DNA from: Nocardia africana NBRC 100379
GTDB lineage: Bacteria > Actinomycetota > Actinomycetes > Mycobacteriales > Mycobacteriaceae
DNA: 64,000 nt
NCBI RefSeq assembly: GCF_001612635.1
Contig: NZ_BDAV01000014.1
Location: 186,001 to 250,000 of the forward strand
Direction: 5' to 3'
Below are positions 35,383-45,062 of the stretch, in pieces. The translations under genes and the position numbers were made by a program. Numbering within the stretch: the first letter of the stretch is position 1; the number at the start of each line of letters is the position of its first letter. The notes under the pieces are model-generated. The model was not told the origin of the DNA, searched no databases, and saw only the letters and a program-made list of their open reading frames with translations.

Positions 35383-35723
35383 ATCTCCGAGATTAATAGG
35401 CTGCGCCGGTCCGGAGTCGAACGTGCCGCCGAGTGATGCGGAACGTATGTGACGGGGCGGCGGAACGGGGCACAGCGCGAGCATGCCCCGCGAAGTACCC
35501 ACGGCGTGCGAGTTCATGCACACGACATTGCCGCCACACCACGGTGCCGCGTCCGCCATCAGCGGGCGCGACGCCTCCGCTCGCGGTGTTCGGTTTCACA
35601 CGCCGTTGCCCGGGTGCCGGCGGCGCCGCCCCGGAGACCGGCATCACGCGGCCGCCCGGCACCGGGCCGCCGGAATTCCGGTGCCGCACGGGGTTTCGAT
35701 CGCCCCGCGCGAGCCACGAACGC
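35383..35723. other. Intergenic region between ftsZ terminator and pgeF
   Basis: About 340 GC-rich bases without a credible gene on either strand. It should contain the promoter for pgeF and the genes after it. A candidate AT-rich element (ATTAAT, 35392-35397) lies just upstream of the pgeF ribosome site. I see no repeat or RNA structure beyond that. Confidence 0.5.
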
Positions 35724-35758
35724 CGCTGCCCCCTCCGAAACGATCGGAGGGGGCAGCG
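35724..35758 (-). terminator. Strong terminator after ftsZ
   Basis: Perfect 14-bp stem (CGCTGCCCCCTCCG / CGGAGGGGGCAGCG) with loop AAACGAT, starting 12 bases after the ftsZ stop on the minus strand. It divides the murein/division operon from pgeF onward. Confidence 0.88.
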
Positions 35759-35770
35759 AGAGCGGCGTCG

Positions 35771-36991
35771 TTACCGGCGCATGAAATCGGGGACGTCGAC
35801 GTCGTCGGTGTCCTCGTCCGGCATCTGAATGTGCGAGCGGCTGTTGTGCGCGATGGTCGGCTCGGTGGCCGGGCGCGGTTCATAGGACGGGGCCGGGCCG
35901 CGGGCCGGCGTGGGGTCGGCCGTACGCTCGGGCTCCGACTGGCGGGTGCTGCCGAACTCGCGGCGGGTCGTGGACTGGCCGATGTCACCGGCACGGCCCG
36001 CGCCGATATTCGTTCTCCCCGCCGGTTCGATGCGCCGGGCCGGGGTGCCCCCGTCGAAGCCGGCGGCGATCACCGTGACCCGGACCTCGTCGCCCAGCGA
36101 ATCGTCGATCACCGTGCCGAAGATGATGTTGGCCTCGATGTGCGCGGCCTCCTGGACCAGTGAGGCGGCCTCGTTGATCTCGAACAGACCGAGGTCGGAT
36201 CCACCCGCGATCGACAGCAGCACGCCGTGCGCACCGTCCATCGACGCCTCCAGCAGCGGCGAATTGATCGCCGCCTCCGCGGCTTTCACGGATCGTCCCT
36301 CGCCGCGCGCGGAGCCGATGCCCATCAACGCCGAACCGGCGCCGGACATGACGCTCTTGACGTCGGCGAAGTCGACGTTGATCAGACCCGGGGTGGTGAT
36401 CAGATCGGTGATGCCCTGAACACCGTTGAGCAGCACCTCGTCGGCGGAGCGGAAGGCGTCCATCAGGCTCACCGCCGCGTCGCCGAGCTGCAACAGCCGG
36501 TCGTTCGGGATGACGATGAGGGTGTCGCAGGATTCGCGCAGCGCCTGGATACCGGCTTCGGCCTGGTTGCTGCGCCGCTTGCCCTCGAAGGAGAACGGCC
36601 GCGTCACCACACCGATGGTCAGGGCGCCCAGCTTGCGGGCGATCGAGGCCACCACGGGCGCGCCACCGGTACCGGTGCCGCCGCCCTCACCGGCCGTGAC
36701 GAAGACCATGTCGGCGCCCTTGAGCACCTCTTCGATCTCGTCCTTGTGGTCCTCGGCGGCCTTGCGGCCCACCTCGGGATCCGCGCCGGCGCCCAGACCG
36801 CGGGTGAGTTCGCGGCCGACGTCGAGTTTGACGTCCGCATCACTCATCAGCAGTGCCTGCGCGTCGGTGTTGACGGCGATGAACTCGACTCCCTTGAGTC
36901 CCTGTTCGATCATTCGGTTGACGGCGTTCACGCCGCCGCCGCCGATACCGACGACCTTGATCACTGCAAGGTAGTTGTGCGGGGGCGTCAT
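35771..36991 (-). CDS. ftsZ: Cell-division GTPase FtsZ
   Basis: Tubulin homologue that polymerises into the Z ring. The 406 residues contain the N-terminal GIGGGGVNAVNRM loop, the tubulin signature AGEGGGTGTG and the T7 synergy region NVDFADVKSVM, then a C-terminal linker of about 75 variable residues. It ends in DVDVPDFMRR, the conserved peptide that binds SepF and FtsW. Length is typical of actinobacteria. The upstream gap of 424 bases holds probable promoters and a dyad. The ATG has AAGGAAGGCGAG about ten bases upstream. Confidence 0.98.
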   Translation of the reverse strand: MTPPHNYLAVIKVVGIGGGGVNAVNRMIEQGLKGVEFIAVNTDAQALLMSDADVKLDVGRELTRGLGAGADPEVGRKAAEDHKDEIEEVLKGADMVFVTAGEGGGTGTGGAPVVASIARKLGALTIGVVTRPFSFEGKRRSNQAEAGIQALRESCDTLIVIPNDRLLQLGDAAVSLMDAFRSADEVLLNGVQGITDLITTPGLINVDFADVKSVMSGAGSALMGIGSARGEGRSVKAAEAAINSPLLEASMDGAHGVLLSIAGGSDLGLFEINEAASLVQEAAHIEANIIFGTVIDDSLGDEVRVTVIAAGFDGGTPARRIEPAGRTNIGAGRAGDIGQSTTRREFGSTRQSEPERTADPTPARGPAPSYEPRPATEPTIAHNSRSHIQMPDEDTDDVDVPDFMRR

Positions 36992-37415
36992 GGGCTCTCG
37001 CCTTCCTTCGATCCAAAGCCTGTCGTTTTCGGATTCTCGGCAGAGCGCCGATTCGAGGTCCCCGGTCCGCCCGGGTTTTCACTCGGACAAACCCTAAACC
37101 TGAACCATAGGGTTGGCGTTATGTCAAGTATCCGACTGGTGCGGAACGCTATTCGCACCCGTCGCGATCCGTGCGCAGGCGCGCCGACACGAGGGTCAGA
37201 ATCTTGTGTGATCCATCTCGTCCGAGCCCGTCGGGCATGGTACCGCGAACGGCCGCCACAGACACCGAGATCGGGTCTCGATATCCGCAGGACCGCGGAT
37301 TCACCGGCCCCGCACGCGACTGCGGCACCCGGACGGGCCCAGGTGCCACGGCCATCACGCACGGCCATCGACTCCCGGCCGCCGGTCGAAAACCGCAACG
37401 GCACAACGAGTGTCA
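36992..37415 (-). promoter_or_regulatory. ftsQ-ftsZ intergenic region with ftsZ promoter candidate and dyad
   Basis: No gene in these 424 bases. On the minus strand a consensus -35 TTGACA (complement of 37122-37127) is followed by an inverted repeat AACCCTA-N11-TAGGGTT (37090-37096 and 37108-37114). The best -10 candidates (TATGGT, TAGGGT) lie inside the repeat but at imperfect spacing, so the exact promoter is unsure. A protein binding the dyad would block transcription into ftsZ. Confidence 0.55.
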
Positions 37416-38192
37416 CTATCTTACCGTTACCAGATCGGGACTCGAAACGTCGAATACCGTTCCCGGGCGCGTCAGCACCGGAAGGACCACCGCGGCTTTG
37501 CGTTCGGAGTCGTCCGCGCCGCCCCAGATCACCGTACGGTCGTCGCGCAGTTTCAGTTCGATATCCGAAACCGACCGCGCCACAACCTCTCCCACCTGGG
37601 CACGAAGTGCCGGCGGCGCGGCGTCGAGGACCGCGACCGCGGCCCGGGTCACCGGGTCGGCACTGCCCGGGTGGCCGGTGACCAGCTTCGCGACGCCGGG
37701 CGGCGGCGGTTCGATCGCGAATTCGACACTGTCGCCGTCGAGCAGATGCGGTCCCTGCGGGCTGTCGAAGAAGACCACCGCCGTGCGCTCGTCCACCGTG
37801 ACCCGCACCGTGGACGGAAACACCCGCTGCACCCGCGCCGACCGCACCTTCGGCAGCGACGCGACCCGGCGCGCGATCGCATCGGTGTCGATGCGCAGCA
37901 TGGAGCGGCCGTCGGGGATCTGCAGCACCGCGCGCACATCCTGTTCGGGCACCGCGGACACCCCCTCGACCTGCACGCTGCGCACCGACAGCGCGGGAGT
38001 GAAATAGGCGATCACGAGCAGCACGATCACCACGACCACGATCGGCGCGCCCCACAACAGGATCCGCCGCCACCGGCCGTCGAAGGGCATCCGCGCGCGA
38101 GCCCCGGCGCGGTGGATACGGTCGTCGCCGTCCGCAGCGGACTCGTCCTCGGCGTACGGATCGGCCTCGTCGATCGTCGCGCGGCGTGTCAT
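37416..38192 (-). CDS. ftsQ: Cell-division protein FtsQ
   Basis: Single-pass divisome protein linking FtsL/FtsB-type partners to the septal synthase. The 258 residues have a charged cytoplasmic tail (about 1-50), a membrane helix (LLWGAPIVVVVIVLLVIAYF, about 51-70), a POTRA domain (about 75-145: SVRSVQVEGVSAVPEQDVRAVL) and the beta domain with FPSTVRVTVDERTAV. The ATG at 38192 follows GGAGG at five bases, better than the GTG two codons earlier. It lies 47 bases after murC. Confidence 0.93.
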   Translation of the reverse strand: MTRRATIDEADPYAEDESAADGDDRIHRAGARARMPFDGRWRRILLWGAPIVVVVIVLLVIAYFTPALSVRSVQVEGVSAVPEQDVRAVLQIPDGRSMLRIDTDAIARRVASLPKVRSARVQRVFPSTVRVTVDERTAVVFFDSPQGPHLLDGDSVEFAIEPPPPGVAKLVTGHPGSADPVTRAAVAVLDAAPPALRAQVGEVVARSVSDIELKLRDDRTVIWGGADDSERKAAVVLPVLTRPGTVFDVSSPDLVTVR

Positions 38193-38238
38193 CTCCACCT
38201 CCCTCTCCGGCCGGCACCGCCGGGCGGGGGCGCCGTGC

Positions 38239-39786
38239 TCACCGTCCCGTCGACGGGCGCACCCGCAATCCGTCCAGAATCTGCCCGCCGAGCATCGTCA
38301 CGTCGCCGGCGCCCATGGTGATCACCACGTCGCCCGCCCGTGCCAGGCTCGCGGCCTGCCGGCCCACCCGCGACATATCCGGTTGATAGTGCACGGGTTT
38401 GGTGACCGCCTGCGCCACCAGGGCGCCGTTGACCCCGGGCAGCGGCTTCTCGCGGGCGCCGTAGACGTCGAGGACCACGACCTCGTCGGCCAGCGACAGC
38501 GCCGCGCCGAATTCCTCGGCGAAGGTCGCTGTGCGGCTGTACAAGTGCGGCTGGAACACCACGATCACCCGCCCCTGCCGGGAGCGGGCGCCGTCGGCCG
38601 CCTCCTGGCGGACCAGCTCCGCCGCCGCGCCGAGTACGGCTCGCACCTCGGTCGGGTGGTGGGCGTAGTCGTCGAAGACCCGCACCCCGTTCTCGCGGCC
38701 CACGAACTGGAAGCGGCGGTGCACGCCCCCGAATCCCTCCAGGCCCTGCAGGACTTCGTCCACGTCGGCCCCGGCGTCGCGGGCGGCGAGCAGCGCGGCG
38801 AGGGCGTTGAGGGCCATATGACGGCCGGGCACCGACAGGCGCAGTGTGCGCGGCGCGGGTTCGTCGCCCAGGTGCACCGTGGCCACTCCGCCCACGTCGC
38901 GCGGTTCCCAGGCCAGCAGCCGGGCCTGCATCGGCACCGGCACGTCCACCGTCTCCGTCGAGCCGTAGCCGGCCACCCGGATATCGAGTTCCCCTGCCGC
39001 CACGCGGTCGGCGACCCGGCGGGCCAGTGCCAGCGAGCCGGGATCGTCCAGGCAGACCACGAGCAGTCCGCCGGGGACCAGGCGCGCCACGAAGTCGTCG
39101 AACACCTGGACGTAGGCCTCGTCGGAGCCGAAGAAATCCAGATGATCGGATTCGATGTTGGTGACCACCGCGACGTCCGGATCGTATTGCAGCAGTGAGC
39201 CGTCCGACTCGTCGGCCTCGGCCACGAAGTAGCCGCCGGTGCCGTGATGGGCGTTCGTGCCCGCCTCGTTCAACTCACCGCCGACGGCGAAGGAGGGGTC
39301 GAAGCCGCAGTGCTGCAACGCCACGACCAGCATCGAGGTGGTGGAGGTCTTGCCGTGGGTGCCCGACACCAGCAGCGTGTGGTGGCCCCGCATCAGTTCC
39401 GCGAGGACCGTGGGGCGCATCAGCACCGGCACGCCACGCCGATTCGCCTCGACCAGTTCGGGATTGGTCTTCGGGATCGCGGCGTAGGTGGTCACCACCG
39501 CGCTCGGGCCGCCCTCCAGCAGATCCAGCGCACTCGCGTCGTGGCCGATGCGGACCTGGGCCCCGCGCGCCCGCAACGCCAGCACGCCGCGGCTCTCCTT
39601 GGCGTCCGAACCCGACACCTCGCCGCCGCGGGCGAGCAGAATCCGCGCGATCCCCGACATGCCGGCACCACCGATGCCGACCATGTGGACCCGCCGCAGC
39701 AGTTCCGGCAGTTCGGCGGGAGCCTGCCCGGTGAGGTTCACCGGGTCCGCGGCTGCCGCTTCGGCCGTCTCGTTTCCTCCGGTCAC
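38239..39786 (-). CDS. murC: UDP-N-acetylmuramate-L-alanine ligase
   Basis: Adds L-alanine to UDP-MurNAc, the first amino acid of the peptidoglycan stem. The 515 residues include the Rossmann motif HMVGIGGAGMSGIA (about 34-47), the ATP P-loop SGTHGKTSTTSML (about 141-153), the central ADESDGS motif and the C-terminal DDYAHHPTE. The GTG start overlaps the murG stop (GTGA). About 25 residues precede the conserved core. Confidence 0.97.
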   Translation of the reverse strand: MTGGNETAEAAAADPVNLTGQAPAELPELLRRVHMVGIGGAGMSGIARILLARGGEVSGSDAKESRGVLALRARGAQVRIGHDASALDLLEGGPSAVVTTYAAIPKTNPELVEANRRGVPVLMRPTVLAELMRGHHTLLVSGTHGKTSTTSMLVVALQHCGFDPSFAVGGELNEAGTNAHHGTGGYFVAEADESDGSLLQYDPDVAVVTNIESDHLDFFGSDEAYVQVFDDFVARLVPGGLLVVCLDDPGSLALARRVADRVAAGELDIRVAGYGSTETVDVPVPMQARLLAWEPRDVGGVATVHLGDEPAPRTLRLSVPGRHMALNALAALLAARDAGADVDEVLQGLEGFGGVHRRFQFVGRENGVRVFDDYAHHPTEVRAVLGAAAELVRQEAADGARSRQGRVIVVFQPHLYSRTATFAEEFGAALSLADEVVVLDVYGAREKPLPGVNGALVAQAVTKPVHYQPDMSRVGRQAASLARAGDVVITMGAGDVTMLGGQILDGLRVRPSTGR

Positions 39787-40958
39787 CGTCCGGTCACCTC
39801 CAGCACGATTCGCGCCACCGTGTCCGCGGCGTCGCGATGTCCGGCACCGGCGGCGGCGACCGACATGTTCGTCAGCGCGGCCGGGTCGGTGAGCAGCGCG
39901 ATCACCTCGTCCATCACATACTTCGGCGTCATCTCCGCGTCGGCCACGATTCTGCCACCGCCCTGCGCGACGATCGGGCGCGCGTTGAACTCCTGTTCAC
40001 CGTTGCCGTGCGGCAGCGGCACATAGAACGCCGGCAGGCCGACCGCCGACACCTCGGCCACGGTCATCGCGCCCGAGCGGCACACCGCGGCGTCGGCGGC
40101 GGCATAGGCCAGATCCATCCGCGACAGGTACGGCACCGCAACGTATTTCGCGCCGTCGCGGCCGGATTCGGTGTCGATGCCGTCCAGATCGAGGGTGTTC
40201 TTGGGACCGTGCGCGTGCAGCACCGAGATACCGGCCGCCAGCAGTTGCGCGGCAGCGCCGGAGACCGCCTCGTTCAACCGGCGCGCGCCCTGGGAGCCAC
40301 CGAAGACCAGCAGCACCGGTCCCTGCTGCGGCAGGCCGAAGTGCTCGCGGGCCTGCGGGCGCAGTCCGGGCCGGTCCAGGGTGGCGATCGAGGCGCGCAC
40401 GGGAATCCCGACCACCTCGGCATCGGCGCGCCCGCGCGCGTGCACCCCCGAATTCGGCACGGCGGCGAGCACACGCGCCGCGCGGCGGGCGCCGACCTTG
40501 TTCGCGATCCCGGCCTTCACATTGGCCTCGTGCACCACCAGCGGCACCCGGCGCGAACGCCGCAGCACTCCCCCGCCGGCCGCGAGGTAGGCGGGCACCG
40601 AGACGTAGCCACCGAATCCGATGATCACATCGGCCTCGACCGCGTCGATCACCGCGCGGGTGCGGGCGACCGCGGCGCGCACCCGGCCGGGCAGGCGCAG
40701 CAGATCGGCGGTGGGTTTACGCGGCAGCGGGACGGGCGGAATCAGCTCCAGCGGATAGCCGCGTTCGGGGATCAGTGTCGTCTCCAGCCCGCGCTGGGTG
40801 CCCAGTGCGGTGATCCGGATCGAGGGATCCAGCCGGCGCAATGCGTCCGCGACCGCCATCGCCGGTTCGATATGCCCGGCCGTGCCCCCGCCGGCGACGA
40901 TCACCGAGAGCGTCCGTTGCCCGGAACCCGTCGTGCCGCCGCTCTCGCCGGTTGTCAC
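39783..40958 (-). CDS. murG: MurG GlcNAc transferase
   Basis: Transfers GlcNAc from UDP-GlcNAc to lipid I, making lipid II on the inner face of the membrane. The 391 residues show the GT-B fold: acceptor-side GGGTAGHIEPAMAVA near residue 24, GFGGYVSVPAYLA, LVFGGSQGARRLNEAV in the donor domain, and the C-terminal CRSGAMTVAEVSAVGLPAFYVPLP. It is coupled at both ends by GTGA overlaps (ftsW upstream, murC downstream). Confidence 0.97.
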   Translation of the reverse strand: MTTGESGGTTGSGQRTLSVIVAGGGTAGHIEPAMAVADALRRLDPSIRITALGTQRGLETTLIPERGYPLELIPPVPLPRKPTADLLRLPGRVRAAVARTRAVIDAVEADVIIGFGGYVSVPAYLAAGGGVLRRSRRVPLVVHEANVKAGIANKVGARRAARVLAAVPNSGVHARGRADAEVVGIPVRASIATLDRPGLRPQAREHFGLPQQGPVLLVFGGSQGARRLNEAVSGAAAQLLAAGISVLHAHGPKNTLDLDGIDTESGRDGAKYVAVPYLSRMDLAYAAADAAVCRSGAMTVAEVSAVGLPAFYVPLPHGNGEQEFNARPIVAQGGGRIVADAEMTPKYVMDEVIALLTDPAALTNMSVAAAGAGHRDAADTVARIVLEVTGR

Positions 40959-42478
40959 CTCGAATTACCTCGTTCTCTCGCATGTGTCATCGGATAGCTG
41001 GGCTCCCAGGCCCGGGTCGTGCGCCACGACGACGCTCCGCGCGCCTCCCGCCGTCCGGCGTCGGCGCTGCGTCGTCGTGCCGAATCCGAATCTATCGACC
41101 GCCGCGGTACCGCCGCACTCCCACCCCGCGCCGCCGCGGCCCCGCGGGACGTGCCCCCGCCGCGCGACTGACCGGATTTGCCCGACCGCTTGCGTGCCGG
41201 CGGCAGTTCCCGCCGTCGCGGGCCGGAGACCGCACGGGCCCGGCCCGCCCGGGCGGGTGCGTAGGTTTCCGGGATCGGCAGCCGCAGCAATCGGCTGAAC
41301 CGCCCGTCCTGCCCGGCCTTCAACGCGGCGATCGCCTCGGGTTCGTGCCGGGCCGCACTCGCGATCAGGCCGAACATCATCAGCGTGATCGCTAGCGACG
41401 AACCACCGGCCGACACCAGCGGCAGCTGCAGGCCCGTCACCGGCAGCAGACCCACCACGTAGCCGATGTTGATCAACGCCTGACCGGTGATCCAGGTGGT
41501 CGCGGCCGCGGTCAGCAATCGCAGGAACGGATCGGCCGAGCGGGCGGCGATGCGCAGTCCGACGAAGACGAACAGCGCGAAAAGCCCCAGCACCAGGGCA
41601 CATCCGAGAAATCCGAGTTCCTCGCCGATGATGGCGAAGATGAAGTCGTTGTGCGCGTTGGGCAGATAACTCCACTTGGCCCGGCTCTGGCCGAGCCCGC
41701 GCCCCCAGATGCCGCCGTCGGCGAGGGAGAACAGCGCTTGGCGTGCCTGATAGCCGATGCCCTGCGGATCGTCGCCGGGATTGAAGAACGCGCGCATGCG
41801 ATCGGAGCGATAGCCGGCCGACAGCGCCAGAATCCCGGCCGCCACCGCACCCGAGACCGCGATGGTCACGAACAGCCGCACCGGCAATCCGCCGAACCAC
41901 AGCAGCGCGACCAGCACCAGGCCGACCGCGATCGTCGTCGACAGGTTCGGTTCCAGCACGATCAGCAGACAGGTCAGCAGACCGGCCGGCACCAGCGGCA
42001 CCAGAATGTCCTTGTACCCGGTCTGGTCGCTGCGGCGGGTCGCCAGCAGATGCGCACCCCACACGATCAGGGTGACCTTCACGATCTCCGACGGCTGCAC
42101 CGAGACGAATCCGAGGTCGAACCAGCGACGCGAACCCTGGACCTGCGAACCGATGCCGGGGATCAGCACCAGCACCAGCAACAGCACCGACGCCGCGAAC
42201 AGCGGGAACGACAGCTGCCGCAGCACGCGCATCGGAATCCGCAGCGCCACATAGAACAGCGCCGCGCCCAGGGCGGCGAAGAACGCCTGCTGCATGAACA
42301 GCGAATAGGCCGAACCGCCGTCGGCGTAGGCCTCCACGCTCGAGGCCGAGAGCACCATCACCAGACCGAGCACGGTGAGCAGGGTGGCGATGGTGACGAC
42401 CAGGTGGAAATCGGCCAGCGGGCGCGCCAGCCAGGCACCGAACCAGGTGCCCACGGGCTTGCGCGCCGGTTTCGTCAC
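40955..42478 (-). CDS. ftsW: SEDS-family septal peptidoglycan glycosyltransferase FtsW
   Basis: Polytopic SEDS protein that polymerises lipid II at the septum with FtsI. About ten helices span residues 25-400. Conserved motifs are SRRWFDLGFVSVQPSEIVKV, PNLSTTI, AHNDFIFAIIGEELGF with the catalytic-site region, and LVSAGGSSLAITL. The final 110 residues form a basic, Ser/Arg-rich cytoplasmic tail, as in mycobacterial FtsW, where it meets the FtsZ C-terminus. The GTG start overlaps the murD stop. Confidence 0.96.
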   Translation of the reverse strand: MTKPARKPVGTWFGAWLARPLADFHLVVTIATLLTVLGLVMVLSASSVEAYADGGSAYSLFMQQAFFAALGAALFYVALRIPMRVLRQLSFPLFAASVLLLVLVLIPGIGSQVQGSRRWFDLGFVSVQPSEIVKVTLIVWGAHLLATRRSDQTGYKDILVPLVPAGLLTCLLIVLEPNLSTTIAVGLVLVALLWFGGLPVRLFVTIAVSGAVAAGILALSAGYRSDRMRAFFNPGDDPQGIGYQARQALFSLADGGIWGRGLGQSRAKWSYLPNAHNDFIFAIIGEELGFLGCALVLGLFALFVFVGLRIAARSADPFLRLLTAAATTWITGQALINIGYVVGLLPVTGLQLPLVSAGGSSLAITLMMFGLIASAARHEPEAIAALKAGQDGRFSRLLRLPIPETYAPARAGRARAVSGPRRRELPPARKRSGKSGQSRGGGTSRGAAAARGGSAAVPRRSIDSDSARRRSADAGRREARGASSWRTTRAWEPSYPMTHARERGNSR

Positions 42479-43980
42479 TGCTGGCTCCCGATATCTCTCT
42501 CGTCCAGGGCCTGCACCGCCGCGACGAAACTGCGGCCGCGATGGGTGTAGTCGGCGAACATGTCCAGGGAGGCCGCGGCCGGGGCGAGCAGCACGGTGTC
42601 ACCGCGCCCGGCGTATCCGGCGGCGATGCGGACCGCGCGGGCCATCACCGCGTCGGCGCCGTCGATCTCGGCGACCAGCGATGCCGTGGAGGGTTCCCCG
42701 CTCATCTGTGCATCGTCACCCGAACCGAGCTCGACCACCGGGACATCCGGCGCGTGTCGCGCCATTGCCGCGGCGATGATCGGCGCGTCCTGACCGAAGA
42801 CCACCGCGGCGACGAGGCGCTCGGCGACCTCCTCGATCAGATCGTCGATATGGGCGCCCTTGAGCTGACCACCGGCGATCCACACCACCTGCGGATGCGC
42901 CAGGATCGACGACCGCGCGGCATGCGGATTGGTCGCCTTCGAATCGTCGACGAACCCGACACCGGCCAGTTCCCGCACGAAGGCGGCGCGATGCGGTCCC
43001 ACCTTGTGCTCGGCCAAGCCCTCCTTGACGAACTGCGGCGCCACGTCGATGGCGCGGGTCAGCGCGGCCGCGGCCAGCGCGTCGGCGACACCGGCGGGTC
43101 CGGGCGGGCTGATATCGCCGACCTCGGCGAGGATCGCGGCCTTGGTGAAGGCGCGGTCCAGCAACTTGCCGTCGACCACGCCGAGTTCGCCGTCGGCCGG
43201 CACCCCGATGCGGAAGCCGACGGTCCGGCGCGCCTTGGACTTTCGCGCCAGCGCGGCGGCCACGGGATCGTCGAGTCCGACCACGCCGACCCGTCCGGTC
43301 AGGGCCCGCGCCTTGGCGGCGGCGTAGGCGTCGAGGCCGCCGTGCCAGTCCAGATGATCCTCGGCCACATTCAGCACCACGCCGGCCTCCGGGCGCACCG
43401 ACGGCGCCCAGTGCAGCTGGAACGACGACAGCTCGACCGCGAGGATCTGCGGCCCCGGGGTGCGGCGCAGCGCGTCCAGGATCGGCAGTCCGATATTGCC
43501 GCAGGCGACGCTGGGCAGCCCGGCCGCACGCAGGATCGCGTGCGTCATCTGGGTGGTGGTGGTCTTACCGTTGGTTCCGGTGATCACCAGCCATTTGCGC
43601 ACCGGACCGTAGAGTCGCGCCTGGTCCACCCACCAGGCGAATTCGACGTCGCCCCAGACCGGAATGCCCTCGGTGACCGCGGAAACCAGCACCGGCGAAT
43701 CCGGTCGCCAGCCCGGGCTGGTGATGACCAGCGCGAACCGTTCCAGCGCACCGGGTTCGACCAGTGCGGTGCCGGTGGCGGTGTCGAGGCCGAGCTCGGC
43801 GGCCTCGGCCATCGCCTTCTCCCCGGCGTCGGTGACCACCGGACGGGCGCCGATGTCGCGCAGCGGCTCGATCAGCGAGCGGCCCGACACCCCCCATCCC
43901 GCGACGAGAACGTCACGGCCACGCAGAAATTCGAGCATGGGACCCGGTGATCGCAGGGCCCGCGGAGTATGTTCGACCAT
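42475..43980 (-). CDS. murD: UDP-MurNAc-L-alanine-D-glutamate ligase
   Basis: Adds D-glutamate to the peptidoglycan precursor. The 501 residues contain the N-terminal VLVAGWGVSGRS dinucleotide-like fold, the P-loop ITGTNGKTTTTQM, the LSSFQLHW motif and the C-terminal DDSKATNPHA, all standard for MurD. I chose the ATG at 43980, which gives 14 residues before the core start MLEFLRGRDV; longer upstream codons overlap mraY. It begins 5 bases after the mraY stop. Confidence 0.96.
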   Translation of the reverse strand: MVEHTPRALRSPGPMLEFLRGRDVLVAGWGVSGRSLIEPLRDIGARPVVTDAGEKAMAEAAELGLDTATGTALVEPGALERFALVITSPGWRPDSPVLVSAVTEGIPVWGDVEFAWWVDQARLYGPVRKWLVITGTNGKTTTTQMTHAILRAAGLPSVACGNIGLPILDALRRTPGPQILAVELSSFQLHWAPSVRPEAGVVLNVAEDHLDWHGGLDAYAAAKARALTGRVGVVGLDDPVAAALARKSKARRTVGFRIGVPADGELGVVDGKLLDRAFTKAAILAEVGDISPPGPAGVADALAAAALTRAIDVAPQFVKEGLAEHKVGPHRAAFVRELAGVGFVDDSKATNPHAARSSILAHPQVVWIAGGQLKGAHIDDLIEEVAERLVAAVVFGQDAPIIAAAMARHAPDVPVVELGSGDDAQMSGEPSTASLVAEIDGADAVMARAVRIAAGYAGRGDTVLLAPAAASLDMFADYTHRGRSFVAAVQALDERDIGSQQ

Positions 43981-43985
43981 CGCTG

Positions 43986-45062
43986 CTACCCGACCTGAGA
44001 GAGGTATTCGCTGTAGAACAAGCCCAGACCCACCGCCGCCGCGATTCCGGCGAGCAGCCAGAACCGGATGATGACCGTCGTCTCCGCCCATTTGCTCAGC
44101 TCGAAATGGTGGTGGAACGGGGCCATCTTGAACAACCGGTTACGCGTGGTCCGGAACACCGCCACCTGCAGCACCACCGACACGGTCTCGGCGACGAACA
44201 GCGCGCCGATCACGACCATGAGCAGTTCGGTGCGGGTGGTGATCGACAATCCGGCGAGCAGGCCACCGAGGGCCAGCGAACCGGTATCGCCCATGAAGAT
44301 CTTGGCGGGAGCCGCATTCCACCACAGGAATCCGACGCACGCCGCCGCGCCGGCGGCACACACCAGCGCCAGATCCAGCGGATCGCGCACGTTGTAACAG
44401 CCGGCCTCGGCCTTGAATTCGCAGGCGTGGTAGTACTGCCAGAACGTGATGATCACGTAGGCGCCGAGCACCAGGCTCATCGAACCCGCGGCCAGGCCGT
44501 CCAGGCCGTCGGTCAGATTCACCGCGTTCGACCACGCGACCACGACCAGGCAGACGAACGCCAGGAAGATGATCACGCTCATCGAGACGGTGTTGATCTC
44601 GCGCACATACGACAGATGCCGGCTGGCCGGGGTCCGCCCGCCCGCGCCGCGAAACTGCAGCGCCAGCACGCCGAAGATCACCGCGGAACCGAGCTGGCCG
44701 ATGTACTTACCGGCGGCGGTCAGGCCCAGATTGCGCTGTTTGCGCAGTTTGATGAAGTCGTCGATGAAGCCGACCACGCCCAGCGCGGTGGCCAGACCCA
44801 GTACCAGCAGGCCCGAGACCGAGGGCCCGTCGGCGTGATAGCCGATGCCGATCAGATGCGAGCCCAGATATCCGGCCCACATGCCGATCAGGATCGCGAC
44901 ACCGCCCATGGTCGGGGTGCCACGCTTGGCCTGATGACTCTCGGGGCCGTCGATGCGGATCTCCTGGCCGAATCCGCGGCGGGCGAACATGCGGATCAGC
45001 AGCGGCGTCAGCAGGATCGATACCGCCAGCGCGATCCCCGCCGCGAACAGAATCTGCCTCAT
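43986..45062 (-). CDS. mraY: Phospho-MurNAc-pentapeptide transferase
   Basis: Makes lipid I by transferring phospho-MurNAc-pentapeptide to undecaprenyl phosphate at the membrane. The 358 residues have ten helices and the family motifs KRGTPTMGG, VVGFIDDFIKLRKQRNLGLTA with the acidic DD pair, NLTDGLDGLAAG, KIFMGDTGSLALGG and the histidine-rich APFHHHFELS. The ATG start overlaps the murF stop as ATGA. Confidence 0.98.
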   Translation of the reverse strand: MRQILFAAGIALAVSILLTPLLIRMFARRGFGQEIRIDGPESHQAKRGTPTMGGVAILIGMWAGYLGSHLIGIGYHADGPSVSGLLVLGLATALGVVGFIDDFIKLRKQRNLGLTAAGKYIGQLGSAVIFGVLALQFRGAGGRTPASRHLSYVREINTVSMSVIIFLAFVCLVVVAWSNAVNLTDGLDGLAAGSMSLVLGAYVIITFWQYYHACEFKAEAGCYNVRDPLDLALVCAAGAAACVGFLWWNAAPAKIFMGDTGSLALGGLLAGLSITTRTELLMVVIGALFVAETVSVVLQVAVFRTTRNRLFKMAPFHHHFELSKWAETTVIIRFWLLAGIAAAVGLGLFYSEYLSQVG

